A stretch of DNA of 64,000 nt from contig NZ_JAPDHX010000001.1 of assembly GCF_025972045.1 (NCBI RefSeq), forward strand, positions 519,181-583,180, written 5' to 3'. Each line of letters begins with the position of its first letter. The stretch's first letter is position 1. Of this stretch, positions 45,054-54,183 are shown piece by piece. The stretch comes from Micropruina sonneratiae. Its GTDB lineage: Bacteria; Actinomycetota; Actinomycetes; Propionibacteriales; Propionibacteriaceae. The position numbers and the translations under genes were made by a program. The notes below the pieces were generated by a model. The model had not been told where the DNA came from. It made no database searches and saw only the letters and a program-made list of their open reading frames with translations.

Positions 45054-46898
45054 ATGTGCGGAATCATCGGTTATGTAGGCCCGCGTGACGCCAGCAAGGT
45101 GGTGGTCGAGGGGCTGCGCCGGATGGAGTACCGCGGCTACGACTCCGCCGGCGTGGCGGTTATCGACGACGGCGCGCTCGACTTCCGCAAGAAGGCGGGC
45201 AAGATCGCAAACCTGGACGCCGCGATCGCCGCCGATCCGTTGGCGGTCAGCGGCACCGGCATCGGGCACACCCGGTGGGCCACCCATGGCGGGCCGACCG
45301 ACTACAACGCCCACCCGCACGTCTCGGCCAACGGCCGGGTCGCATTGATCCACAACGGCATCATCGAGAACTTCGCCCCGCTGCGCGCCGAGTTGCAGGC
45401 GGCCGGCGTCGAGTTCCGCTCCGAGACCGACACCGAAGTGGCCGCCCAGCTGCTCGGCCGGGCGGTGGCCGCCGGCAACGACCTGGCCGATGCGATGCGC
45501 GAGGTCTGCCGCCGCCTGCACGGCGCGTTTACCCTGGTCGCCATCGATGCGCAGGTGCCGGGCCGGCTGGTCGCCGCCCGGCGCAACTCGCCGCTGGTGG
45601 TCGGTGTGGGCGAGGGTGAGAACTTCGTCGCCTCCGACGTGGCGGCCTTCATCGAGTTCACCCGGCAGGCCATCGAACTGGGCCAGGACCAGGTCGTCGA
45701 CGTCACCGCCGAGGGAGTGAAGGTGACCGACTTCAACGGCCACGCCGCGACGTCCCACCCGTTCGAGGTGACCTGGGACCTGTCGGCCGCCGAGAAGCAG
45801 GGCTACGACTGGTTCATGCGCAAGGAGATCTACGAGCAGCCTCAGGCGGTCGCCGACACGCTGCTGGGGCGGTACAACCAGGACGGCTCGCTGAAGCTCG
45901 ACGAGCTGCACATTCCCGAGGCCGAGCTGCGCACCATCGACAAGATCATCATCGTCGCGTGCGGCACCGCCTACTACGCCGGCATGGTCGCCAAGTACGC
46001 CATCGAGCACTGGACGCGGATCGCCTGCGAGGTCGAGATCGCCTCCGAGTTCCGCTACCGCGACCCGATCATCACTCCGCGGACGCTGGTGGTCACGTTG
46101 AGCCAGTCGGGGGAGACCGCCGACACGCTGATGGCGATCCGGCACGCCCGGGAACAGGGCGCCAAGGTGATCGCCATCTGCAACACCAACGGCGCCACCA
46201 TTCCGCGCGAGTCGGACGCCGTGATCTACACCCACGCGGGCCCGGAGATCGGGGTGGCCTCGACCAAGGGCTTCCTCACCCAGGTCGCGGCCTGCTATCT
46301 GCTGGGGCTGTACCTGGCGCAGGTGCGGGGGACCAAGTTCGGCGACGAGATCGCCGCGATCATGGCCGAACTGGCCGCCGTGCCGCCGCTGATCCAGCGG
46401 GTGCTGGACGAGATCGCGCCGATCAAGGAACTGGCTGCCAAGTACGTCGACCAGGACTCGGTGCTGTTCCTAGGTCGCCACGTCGGCTACCCGGTGGCAC
46501 TCGAGGGTGCGTTGAAACTGAAGGAGATCGCCTACCTGCACGCCGAGGGCTTCCCGGCCGGCGAACTCAAGCACGGTCCGATCGCGCTGGTCGAGAACCA
46601 GATCCCGATCTTCGTCGTGGTGCCGCCGCAGGGCCGCGATCAGTTGCACGACAAGGTCACCAGCAACATTCAGGAGGTGCGCGCCCGGGGCGCGTTCACC
46701 ATCGTGCTGGCCGAGGACGACGACGAGGAGGTCACGCCCTACGCCGACTTCATCTTCCGGCTGCCCAAGGTGTCGACCCTGATGCAGCCCCTGGTGGCGA
46801 CCGTGCCGTTGCAGATGTTCGCCTGCGAGGTCGCCTCGCTGAAGGGCTACGACGTCGACCAGCCGCGCAACCTGGCCAAGTCGGTCACGGTCGAGTAG
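45054..46898 (+). CDS. glmS: glutamine-fructose-6-phosphate aminotransferase
   Basis: The 614-residue enzyme makes glucosamine-6-phosphate from fructose-6-phosphate and glutamine. It has the N-terminal glutaminase domain with catalytic Cys2 (MCGIIGYVG) and HTRWATHG, then two SIS sugar-isomerase domains with SQSGETADT and STKGF, ending in KSVTVE. It begins a run of genes (glmS-acpS-nnr) conserved in actinobacteria. No glmS ribozyme was found in the 112-nt leader. Confidence 0.97.
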   Translation: MCGIIGYVGPRDASKVVVEGLRRMEYRGYDSAGVAVIDDGALDFRKKAGKIANLDAAIAADPLAVSGTGIGHTRWATHGGPTDYNAHPHVSANGRVALIHNGIIENFAPLRAELQAAGVEFRSETDTEVAAQLLGRAVAAGNDLADAMREVCRRLHGAFTLVAIDAQVPGRLVAARRNSPLVVGVGEGENFVASDVAAFIEFTRQAIELGQDQVVDVTAEGVKVTDFNGHAATSHPFEVTWDLSAAEKQGYDWFMRKEIYEQPQAVADTLLGRYNQDGSLKLDELHIPEAELRTIDKIIIVACGTAYYAGMVAKYAIEHWTRIACEVEIASEFRYRDPIITPRTLVVTLSQSGETADTLMAIRHAREQGAKVIAICNTNGATIPRESDAVIYTHAGPEIGVASTKGFLTQVAACYLLGLYLAQVRGTKFGDEIAAIMAELAAVPPLIQRVLDEIAPIKELAAKYVDQDSVLFLGRHVGYPVALEGALKLKEIAYLHAEGFPAGELKHGPIALVENQIPIFVVVPPQGRDQLHDKVTSNIQEVRARGAFTIVLAEDDDEEVTPYADFIFRLPKVSTLMQPLVATVPLQMFACEVASLKGYDVDQPRNLAKSVTVE

Positions 46899-46912
46899 CC
46901 GGGTCGCCTCGC

Positions 46913-47260
46913 GTGATCGTCGGCATCGGCATCGACGTCTGTCCCGTCGCCAGGTTCGCCTCGGCCGCCGAGAACGAGCGGCTGCTGGCACGGCTGTTCA
47001 CGCCGTCCGAACGGGATTCGTCGATGAACCGGATGGCCGGCCGGTTCGCCGCCAAGGAGGCGCTGGCCAAGGCACTTGGCGCTCCGGCAGGCCTGGCCTG
47101 GCTCGACGTGGAGGTTCGCAAGGACGACCTGGGCAAGCCCTGGTTCGACTACCGGGGCTCGATCGCGGCCAGGATCGCCGAACTCGGCATCGTGCACGTG
47201 CACCTGTCGATCACCCACGACGCCGGCATCGCCGCGGCCGTGGTCGTCTGCGAGGCTTGA
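46913..47260 (+). CDS. acpS: holo-acyl carrier protein synthase
   Basis: The 115-residue enzyme transfers 4-phosphopantetheine from CoA to acyl carrier protein. The Mg-binding GIDVCPVARF and FAAKEALAKALG motifs are present, and SITHDAGIAAAVVV closes the fold. GTG start 46913 lies 14 nt after glmS. Its substrate CoA depends on the coaA gene nearby. Confidence 0.95.
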   Translation: MIVGIGIDVCPVARFASAAENERLLARLFTPSERDSSMNRMAGRFAAKEALAKALGAPAGLAWLDVEVRKDDLGKPWFDYRGSIAARIAELGIVHVHLSITHDAGIAAAVVVCEA

Positions 47261-47278
47261 GGCCATGAGGTGCGGGCG

Positions 47279-48697
47279 ATGAGGGCGGCGTACCTGGCAC
47301 AGACCGTCCGGTCCGCGGAGGAGCCGCTGCTGGCGGCCCTGCCGGGGGTGCTGATGCAGCGGGCCGCGACCGGGCTCAGCTCGGCGTTGCTGCGTGAACT
47401 GGCCGCCGTGCGGGGCCGGGTCTACGGCGCCCGGGTGCTGGTGCTGGCCGGGGCCGGCAACAACGGCGGCGACGCGCTGTACGCCGGGGCGCAGCTGCTG
47501 CGCCGCGGCGTCCGAGTGCGGGCGTGGCGGACGACGTCGGCGGTGCATCACGACGCGTGGCGGGCGTTCTTCGCCGCAGGCGGCCGTGAGGTCGGCGCGG
47601 TCGACGCCCTGTCCGAGCTGGGCGAGGCGGACCTGGTGGTGGACGGTGTGCTCGGCATCGGTGGCCGCCCCGGGCTGCCCGAACCGGTGGCCCTGTTCGC
47701 CGCCGCCTGCGCCGACGCCGGGGTGCCGGTGGTCGCGGTCGACGTGCCCTCGGGCCTGGCCGCGGATGCGTGTGGGGCGAATGCGCCCCACTTCACCGCC
47801 GCCCTGACCGTCACCTTCGGGGGGCTGAAGTTCTGTCACCTGATCGAGCCGGCCGCCTCGGCCTGCGGGCGGCTCGAACTGGTCGACATCGGGCTCGGCC
47901 TGCCCGAACCCGACCTACGGCAGTGGGAACCCGCCGATGTCGCCGCGCACTGGCCGTTCCCGGACGCCACCAGCGACAAGTACTCCCGTGGCGTGGTCGG
48001 CCTGGACACCGGCTCGGACTCCTACCCAGGCGCGGCGGTGCTCTCCACGCTCGGCGCCGTGCACGCCGGCGCCGGCATGGTCCGCTTCGCCGGAGCACAG
48101 GGGGCGGTCCAGCTGATCCGGGCGGCCGCCCCGAACGTGGTGTTCGGGCAGGGCCGGGTGCAGTCGCGGGTGCTGGGGTGCGGCTGGGGCGACCGGCCCG
48201 ACGGTGCGACGGTGGTGGCCGACGCGCTCGCCGAGGGCCTACCCCTGCTGCTGGACGCCGACGCGCTGCGCTTCCTGCCGGGAGGCGACCTCGGCGAGCA
48301 GGTGCTGCTCACCCCGCACGCCGGCGAGTTGGCCCGGCTGCTCGAGCTCGACCGGTCCGAGGTCGCCGCCAACCCGGTGGCGGCCGTCCGCGGTGCCGCG
48401 ACCCGACACGGCTGCACGGTGCTATTGAAGGGCGGCACCCAGTACGTCTGCGGCCCCGACGGCGCGGTGACCCTCGCCGTCCCCGGTCCGGCCTGGACGG
48501 CGCAGGCCGGCTCCGGGGACACCCTCGCGGGCCTGGCCGGAACCCTGTTGGCTGCCGGCCTGGCACCGCCCGAAGCCGCCCTGGCCGCGGCGTCCGCGCA
48601 AGCCATGACCGCGTTGCTGCAACCGGGCCCGCATCCTCCCGATTTCATTGCGCGGGCCGTTCCGCGGGTGGTAGCGTCCCTGCGCGCCAAGAGTTGA
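47279..48697 (+). CDS. nnr: bifunctional NAD(P)HX epimerase/dehydratase
   Basis: The 472-residue protein repairs damaged hydrated NADH and NADPH. The N-terminal YjeF epimerase domain (about 1-215) has GAGNNGGDALYAGAQLL and VDVPSGLAAD; the C-terminal ADP-dependent dehydratase domain (about 220-470) has TPHAGELARLL and the nucleotide-binding AGSGDTLAGLAG. I select ATG 47279 because GAGGTG lies six bases upstream; a GTG at 47270 is in frame. It follows acpS as in related genomes. Confidence 0.93.
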   Translation: MRAAYLAQTVRSAEEPLLAALPGVLMQRAATGLSSALLRELAAVRGRVYGARVLVLAGAGNNGGDALYAGAQLLRRGVRVRAWRTTSAVHHDAWRAFFAAGGREVGAVDALSELGEADLVVDGVLGIGGRPGLPEPVALFAAACADAGVPVVAVDVPSGLAADACGANAPHFTAALTVTFGGLKFCHLIEPAASACGRLELVDIGLGLPEPDLRQWEPADVAAHWPFPDATSDKYSRGVVGLDTGSDSYPGAAVLSTLGAVHAGAGMVRFAGAQGAVQLIRAAAPNVVFGQGRVQSRVLGCGWGDRPDGATVVADALAEGLPLLLDADALRFLPGGDLGEQVLLTPHAGELARLLELDRSEVAANPVAAVRGAATRHGCTVLLKGGTQYVCGPDGAVTLAVPGPAWTAQAGSGDTLAGLAGTLLAAGLAPPEAALAAASAQAMTALLQPGPHPPDFIARAVPRVVASLRAKS

Positions 48698-48773
48698 GCT
48701 TTCAAACACCGATGCCACGGCATCACCGGGGCCTTTCTGCGGGATGTCTGTGGTCGTGGGAGTGAGCTCCGGT

Positions 48774-48839
48774 CTAGGGTGCCTAGCAGGTGGCTCGGTG
48801 CCAGTCGCCAGGGTTGGCGAAAGGACCGGGGGCCGAGCC
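48774..48839 (+). promoter_or_regulatory. hairpin-rich leader of the mannitol operon
   Basis: CTAGG/CCTAG (48774-48786) is followed by an outer GGCTCGG/CCGAGCC stem (48792-48798 with 48833-48839) enclosing TCGCCA/TGGCGA (48805-48810 with 48815-48820). The outer stem ends about nine bases before the GAGGAG ribosome-binding site of mtlA, so folding could influence translation or terminate transcription. It is not a known riboswitch to me. Confidence 0.5.
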
Positions 48840-48856
48840 CTATTTTGAGGAGTCAT

Positions 48857-51004
48857 ATGTCGTCGACAACCGCAGCGCCGAAGTCCTCGGCGCGCATCGC
48901 TGTTCAAAAATTCGGGACATTCCTGTCAGGCATGATCATGCCCAACATCCCCGCGTTGATTGCGTGGGGCATTCTCACGATGTTCTTCATCCCGGCAGGG
49001 TTCACTCCGAACGAAGCCATCGCGACCATCGTCGGACCGATGATCCACTACCTGCTGCCGATCATCATCGCCTACACCGGCGGCCACATGGTCTACGGAC
49101 TGCGCGGCGCGGTCGTGGCCTCCATCGGCGTGATGGGCGCGATCGCTGGCTCCGACTACCTCATCGCGCAGGAGAACGTGCGACTCCTCGAAGCGTGGGT
49201 GGCGGCCGGAAATGCCGAGGCGGACTTCTCCGAGCTGGGCCAGGTACACATGTTCATCGGCGCCATGATCATGGCGCCGCTGTCGGCCTATTCGATGCGT
49301 TGGCTCGACAAGCTGTGGGAGAACAAGATCAAGGCCGGCCTAGAGATGCTGGTCAATATGTTCTCGGCGGGCATCTGGGGCTTCTTCCTGATGATCATCG
49401 GGTTCTACCCGATCGCCTGGCTAGTGAACGGCTTGATGTCGGTACTTAGCTCCGCTGTGAACTGGCTGGTTGCCAACAACCTGCTCCCCTTGACCAGCAT
49501 CATCATCGAGCCCGCCAAGGTCCTCTTCCTCAACAACGCGATCAACCATGGCGTGCTCACTCCACTGGGCCTGGCCCAGGCCGGTGACGCCGCATACAAC
49601 AACCGGTCGATCCTGTTCCTGCTGGAGTCAAACCCCGGGCCCGGTCTCGGGCTCCTGCTGGCCTTCGCACTGGTGGGCGTCGGTGCGGCCAGGGCGTCGG
49701 CTCCCGGTGCGGCCTTCATTCAGTTCATCGGTGGCATTCACGAGGTGTACTTCCCCTACGCACTGATGAAGCCCGCCCTGATCCTCGCCCTGATCGGCGG
49801 CGGCATGACCGGCGTCACCACCAACATGCTGTTGGGTGGTGCGTTGCGGGCTCCCGCAGCTCCGGGCAGCATCCTGGCCGTGTTGGCGCAGACCGCGCCT
49901 GGTGCCTATGTCGCCGTCGCCTTGTCCGTGGTGTTGTCGGCGGCGGTGACTTTCCTGATCGCCGCAGCCATCCTGCGCGCCTCGCGCAAGACCGACCTCG
50001 CGGCCGAGGCTGCCGGGGAAGACAAGTTCGCCAGTGCGGTCAGTCAGACCGCCGCCAACAAGGGAAAGTCGTCAGACGCCCTGTCCGGGCTGCTCAGCTC
50101 GAGCGCTGCCGCGCCGTCCGGCCAGGTGAAGTCGATCGTGTTCGCCTGCGACGCGGGCATGGGGTCGTCGGCGATGGGTGCGTCGGTGCTGAGGAAGAAG
50201 ATCCAGCAGGCTGGCTTCTCCGAAGTCACCGTCATCAACAAGGCGATTGCCAGCCTCGACGACGCCTATGACGTGGTGGTGTCGCACGAGGATCTGATGG
50301 ATAGGGCGGCTCAGCGGACGCCGTCTGCCGTCCATGTGGCCGTCGATAACTTCATGTCGTCACCGCGCTACGACGAGGTCGTTGAGATGGTGCGGCGGGT
50401 GAACTCCGGTCCGTCTGCCGAAACGGACGCACCCGTGCCCGCCCCCACCCCGGCGCAGGACGTCCCGGCGCCCGAGCCGGAACCGGCGCCTGCCGAGGCC
50501 ACCGAAGAGGCCGCCGCGCCCGAGGTGGCGGCGACCTCCGCGGCGGTGGCCGAGCCGGCCGCCGATGAGGATTCGGCGGTGCTGAAGCTGTCGTCGATCC
50601 AGCTGGCCGGCACGGCGTCCGACCGCAACGGGGCCATCGACGAGGCCGGCGCACTGCTGGTGTCGTCGGGCAACGTGGACTCCGCGTACGTCGAGTCGAT
50701 GCACGAGCGGGAGAAGTCGGTGTCCACCTACATGGGCAACCTGCTGGCGATCCCGCACGGCACCAACGAGGCCAAGGCGCTGATCAAGTCGTCGTCGATC
50801 TCGGTGGTCCGCTACCCCGGCGGCATCGACTGGAACGGCAATCCGGTGAAGTTCGTGATCGGCATCGCCGGCGCCGGCAACGACCATCTGGAACTGCTGG
50901 GCAAGATCGCGGAGGTGTTCCTCGACGAGTCGCGGATCGCCGAACTCGAGCAGGCCACCAGCGCCCAGGAGATCCGGGACGCGTTCGGGAGGGTGAACAG
51001 CTGA
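48857..51004 (+). CDS. mtlA: mannitol-specific PTS permease EIICBA
   Basis: The 715-residue protein imports and phosphorylates mannitol. Order of domains: EIIC membrane domain (about 1-380, with the GGIHEVYFPY substrate loop), EIIB (about 425-520) with phosphocysteine Cys431 in ACDAGMGSSAMG, a Pro/Ala/Glu-rich linker (about 520-575) and EIIA (about 577-715) with phosphohistidine His634 in LAIPHGTNEAK. ATG 48857 is preceded by GAGGAG. Base composition in the first third is a little lower in GC than in its neighbours. mtlD follows one base later. Confidence 0.95.
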   Translation: MSSTTAAPKSSARIAVQKFGTFLSGMIMPNIPALIAWGILTMFFIPAGFTPNEAIATIVGPMIHYLLPIIIAYTGGHMVYGLRGAVVASIGVMGAIAGSDYLIAQENVRLLEAWVAAGNAEADFSELGQVHMFIGAMIMAPLSAYSMRWLDKLWENKIKAGLEMLVNMFSAGIWGFFLMIIGFYPIAWLVNGLMSVLSSAVNWLVANNLLPLTSIIIEPAKVLFLNNAINHGVLTPLGLAQAGDAAYNNRSILFLLESNPGPGLGLLLAFALVGVGAARASAPGAAFIQFIGGIHEVYFPYALMKPALILALIGGGMTGVTTNMLLGGALRAPAAPGSILAVLAQTAPGAYVAVALSVVLSAAVTFLIAAAILRASRKTDLAAEAAGEDKFASAVSQTAANKGKSSDALSGLLSSSAAAPSGQVKSIVFACDAGMGSSAMGASVLRKKIQQAGFSEVTVINKAIASLDDAYDVVVSHEDLMDRAAQRTPSAVHVAVDNFMSSPRYDEVVEMVRRVNSGPSAETDAPVPAPTPAQDVPAPEPEPAPAEATEEAAAPEVAATSAAVAEPAADEDSAVLKLSSIQLAGTASDRNGAIDEAGALLVSSGNVDSAYVESMHEREKSVSTYMGNLLAIPHGTNEAKALIKSSSISVVRYPGGIDWNGNPVKFVIGIAGAGNDHLELLGKIAEVFLDESRIAELEQATSAQEIRDAFGRVNS

Positions 51005-51005
51005 C

Positions 51006-52136
51006 ATGAAGGCAGTCCACTTCGGTGCAGGGAACATCGGCCGCGGCTTCGTCGGGTTGCTGCTGAGCAACGCCGGCTACGAGCTGGTCTTCGCGGACGT
51101 CGCCGACGCCCTCATCGACGCCCTTGCCGCGTCGGATTCCTACGACGTCAACGAGGTCGGGGACGACCCGCGCACCACCACGGTGCGCGGGTACTCCGCG
51201 ATCAACTCGGCCAAGCAGGCCGACGAGCTGACCGCAGCGATCGCGGAGGCGGACATCGTCACCACCGCGGTCGGCGCGCACATCCTCAAGTTCGTGGCAC
51301 CGGCGGTCGCCGCCGGCATCGCGGCCCGCCGCGACGACGCACCGAAGTTGGCGGTGATGGCGTGCGAGAACGCGATCAACGGCACCGACATCCTCAAGGG
51401 CGAGGTGGAGCTGAACTACTCCGGCGACGATCTGGCCGACCGCGCGCTGTTCGCCAACACCGCGGTCGACCGGATCGTCCCGGCCCAGGACCCGAATGCC
51501 GGCCTGGACGTGACGGTCGAGAACTATTTCGAGTGGGCGATCGAGACGCCGCCGTTCGGCGGCGACGTGCCCGACATTCCCGGGGTGACCTGGGTGGAGG
51601 ATCTCGAGCCCTACATCGAGCGCAAGCTGTTCACGGTCAACACCGGCCACGCGACCGCGGCCTGGTTCGGCTACGCGGCCGGAATCGAGAAGATCTCCGA
51701 CGCACTGGCCGACTCGACGGTGGCCGGCAAGGTCGCCGATGCGCTGGCCGACACCAAGTCGCTCATCGTCGCCAAGCACGGCGTCGACGACGCGGTGCAG
51801 AGCGCCTACGTGTCGAAGATCCTGAAGCGGTTCGCCAATCCGCACCTGCCCGACACCACGCTCCGGGTGGGCCGGGGGCCGCTGCGCAAGCTGAGCCGGC
51901 ACGACCGGTTCATCTCGCCGGCGTCCCAGTTGGCCGAGCGCGGAATGCCCTGCGACGGGCTGCTGGCCGCGATCGGCGCCGGACTCGGGTTCGACACCCC
52001 GGACGACCCCGAGGCCGTCGAGCTGCAGCGGCTGCTGGGCGAGTTGTCGCCCGAGGACGCCGTGGCGCAGATCACCGGCATCGAACCCGGCCATCCGCTG
52101 TACGACCGGCTGCTGGAGGTCTTCCGCAACCGCTGA
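51006..52136 (+). CDS. mtlD: mannitol-1-phosphate 5-dehydrogenase
   Basis: The 376-residue NAD-dependent enzyme oxidises the mannitol-1-phosphate made by MtlA to fructose-6-phosphate. The dinucleotide-binding motif HFGAGNIGRGF is at the start, and NTGHATAAWFGY near residue 215 belongs to the catalytic helix. It begins one base after mtlA. No mtlR regulator gene is next to the pair. Confidence 0.96.
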   Translation: MKAVHFGAGNIGRGFVGLLLSNAGYELVFADVADALIDALAASDSYDVNEVGDDPRTTTVRGYSAINSAKQADELTAAIAEADIVTTAVGAHILKFVAPAVAAGIAARRDDAPKLAVMACENAINGTDILKGEVELNYSGDDLADRALFANTAVDRIVPAQDPNAGLDVTVENYFEWAIETPPFGGDVPDIPGVTWVEDLEPYIERKLFTVNTGHATAAWFGYAAGIEKISDALADSTVAGKVADALADTKSLIVAKHGVDDAVQSAYVSKILKRFANPHLPDTTLRVGRGPLRKLSRHDRFISPASQLAERGMPCDGLLAAIGAGLGFDTPDDPEAVELQRLLGELSPEDAVAQITGIEPGHPLYDRLLEVFRNR

Positions 52137-52250
52137 GGTCGTCGCGCCTCTCCACGTCGCGTGTGGCGTCCGGTCGAGACCCCGTCGGCGCCCTCTCGCG
52201 TGCCGACTACAGTGTGCAAGGCCCGCTTCCCCGTCCGAAGGACCTGCACC

Positions 52251-53072
52251 ATGCCCGCCCCGACCGAACTCGCCCAGGCGACGTTGCCCGACGGGCGGTT
52301 GCTGCGTTTCGTCCGCTCGGACGCCGGTTCCGACGTCGTCGACGTGCGCGCCGAGATCGACGGCGACGTGGCCGCTGCGATCTCCGTGCGGGTCGGCTCC
52401 CGCCTCGCCCGGGTGCAGGCGCTGAGCGTCGCCAACGAGTACCGCGGCCTGGGGATCGGCTCGGCGCTGTTGGGCTGCCTGATCGAGTTGCTGGCCGCCG
52501 GGGGCGTGCGTGAACTGAGCGTGCTGCCCGACCCGGCCGCGGCGTCCTGGTGGCGGGGCCACGGGTTCGACGTGGACGGCGAGGTGTTGCGGCGTCCGCT
52601 GCCGGTGCTGGTCGAGGCGCCCACCGCCGAGTCCATGCACGCCCTGGGCGAGCGGCTGGCCCCGCTGCTGCGCGGCGGTGACGTGATCATCGCCACCGGA
52701 GATCTGGGGGCGGGCAAGACCACCCTGACCCAGGGCATCGGCGCCGGACTGGGCGTCGCCGGCCCGGTGATCTCACCCACCTTCGTGCTTTCCCGGGTGC
52801 ATCCGAGCACGGTGGGCGGAGCGGCCCTGGTGCACGTCGACGCCTACCGGCTGGGCAGTTTCGACGAACTGGAGGATCTCGATCTCGAGGCGTCGCTGGC
52901 CGACTCGGTGACCTTGATCGAGTGGGGCGGGGGGCTGGCCGAGGGGCTGGCCGACGATCGGCTCGAGATCGACATTCGTCGCGGCCTCGAGGTCGACGAC
53001 GAGAACCGGCTGGTCTTCCTGACCGGCCTGGGCCCCCGCTGGGCGGGCGACGAACTGGAGGCACTGCGGTGA
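52251..53072 (+). CDS. tsaE: GNAT acetyltransferase-TsaE fusion protein
   Basis: The 273-residue protein has an N-terminal GNAT-like domain (about 1-115; YRGLGIGSALLG is the acetyl-CoA loop) and a C-terminal TsaE domain (about 120-273) with the P-loop GDLGAGKTT, SPTFVL and the DAYRL motif. TsaE is the ATPase that works with TsaB and TsaD to make the t6A modification of tRNAs reading ANN codons. TsaE alone is about 150 residues, so the added GNAT domain is an elaboration seen in some actinobacteria. It overlaps tsaB by four bases. Confidence 0.88.
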   Translation: MPAPTELAQATLPDGRLLRFVRSDAGSDVVDVRAEIDGDVAAAISVRVGSRLARVQALSVANEYRGLGIGSALLGCLIELLAAGGVRELSVLPDPAAASWWRGHGFDVDGEVLRRPLPVLVEAPTAESMHALGERLAPLLRGGDVIIATGDLGAGKTTLTQGIGAGLGVAGPVISPTFVLSRVHPSTVGGAALVHVDAYRLGSFDELEDLDLEASLADSVTLIEWGGGLAEGLADDRLEIDIRRGLEVDDENRLVFLTGLGPRWAGDELEALR

Positions 53073-53710
53073 GCCTGACCCTTGGCATCGACACCTCGAC
53101 CGATGTGCGGGTCGGGCTGGCCACCGAGGGCGCCGTGCTGGCGTCCGCGGCGGTGACCGACACCCGCGCGCACGCCGAGCAGCTGATGCCGCTGATCCGC
53201 GACACCCTGCGCCGGGCCGGATGCCGCCTCGGTGACGTGACCCGCGTCGTGGTCGGGGTGGGTCCCGGCCCGTTCACCGGCCTGCGGGTCGGTGTCGCCA
53301 GTGCGCAGACCCTGGGGTTCGCGCTCGGCGTCGAGGTGCGCGGGGTCTGCTCGCTGGACGCCTGCGCGGCGGGCTACGACGGCACCGCCGGCGAGTTCCT
53401 GGTGCTCTCCGACGCCCGCCGCCGCGAGGTGTACTGGGCGCGCTACGCCGCCGACGGTTCGAGGCTGACCGGCCCGTTCGTCGGGCCGGTCAGCGAGCTG
53501 CCGCAGCTGCCGGTCACCGGGCCCGGCGCGGTGCTGGCCGGCGGGACGGCGTCCCCGCTGGACGGCGGCCTGCTCGCCCTGGCCGGCCCGAGCCTGCCCG
53601 ACGCCGGCCTGTCGCCGCTGTACCTGCGCCGGCCGGACGCCGAGGTGCCGAGCAAGCGGAAGTCGACGCTGCTGCAGCCGCGGCTCGCGGCCGGCTGGTC
53701 GAAGCGATGA
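53069..53710 (+). CDS. tsaB: t6A tRNA synthesis protein TsaB
   Basis: The 213-residue protein belongs to the ASKHA-fold family, opening LTLGIDTSTD and carrying VGVGPGPFTGLRVGVA, the TsaB signature. It is the scaffold partner of TsaD. GTG start overlaps the tsaE stop and its own stop overlaps rimI, so stoichiometric synthesis is likely. Confidence 0.93.
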   Translation: MSLTLGIDTSTDVRVGLATEGAVLASAAVTDTRAHAEQLMPLIRDTLRRAGCRLGDVTRVVVGVGPGPFTGLRVGVASAQTLGFALGVEVRGVCSLDACAAGYDGTAGEFLVLSDARRREVYWARYAADGSRLTGPFVGPVSELPQLPVTGPGAVLAGGTASPLDGGLLALAGPSLPDAGLSPLYLRRPDAEVPSKRKSTLLQPRLAAGWSKR

Positions 53711-54183
53711 GCCCGGTGCTGACCATCGACACGGCCACGGCCGCCGACATCGAGGCCATCCTCGGCCTGGAGGAGACCGGTTTTGCCCCGGCGTCCCGTT
53801 GGATCGGACGCTCCTGGCTGGGTGAGATCGAGGGCGGCCATCACTTCACCCCGGCCGCCCGCGACGACCACGGCCGCGTCGTCGGGGTGGCGGCCTTCCA
53901 GCTGTTCGCCGACGTCGCCGACCTGAACCGGATCGTCGTCGATCCCGCGCACCGCGGCCGCGGCGTCGGCGAGGCGCTGCTGCGCGCCGGCCTGGACTGG
54001 GCGGCCGGCTCCGGTGCGGAACGCATGCTGCTCGAGGTGGAGTGGGCCAACGAGCCGGCGCTGGCGCTGTACCGGCGGCTCGGCTTCGTCGAGATCACGT
54101 ACCGGCGCAACTACTACGGCCCGGACCGCGACGCGCTGGTCATGGAGCGACGACTGGACCCGACGGGGGAGGGGAAGCGATGA
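53707..54183 (+). CDS. rimI: RimI-like N-acetyltransferase
   Basis: The 158-residue GNAT protein has the acetyl-CoA-binding [15 protein letters not shown] and the C-terminal [16 protein letters not shown] and [14 protein letters not shown] typical of RimI. RimI acetylates the N-terminus of ribosomal protein S18 and related proteins. Its position between tsaB and tsaD is common. ATGA overlaps on both sides. Confidence 0.92.
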   Translation: MSPVLTIDTATAADIEAILGLEETGFAPASRWIGRSWLGEIEGGHHFTPAARDDHGRVVGVAAFQLFADVADLNRIVVDPAHRGRGVGEALLRAGLDWAAGSGAERMLLEVEWANEPALALYRRLGFVEITYRRNYYGPDRDALVMERRLDPTGEGKR

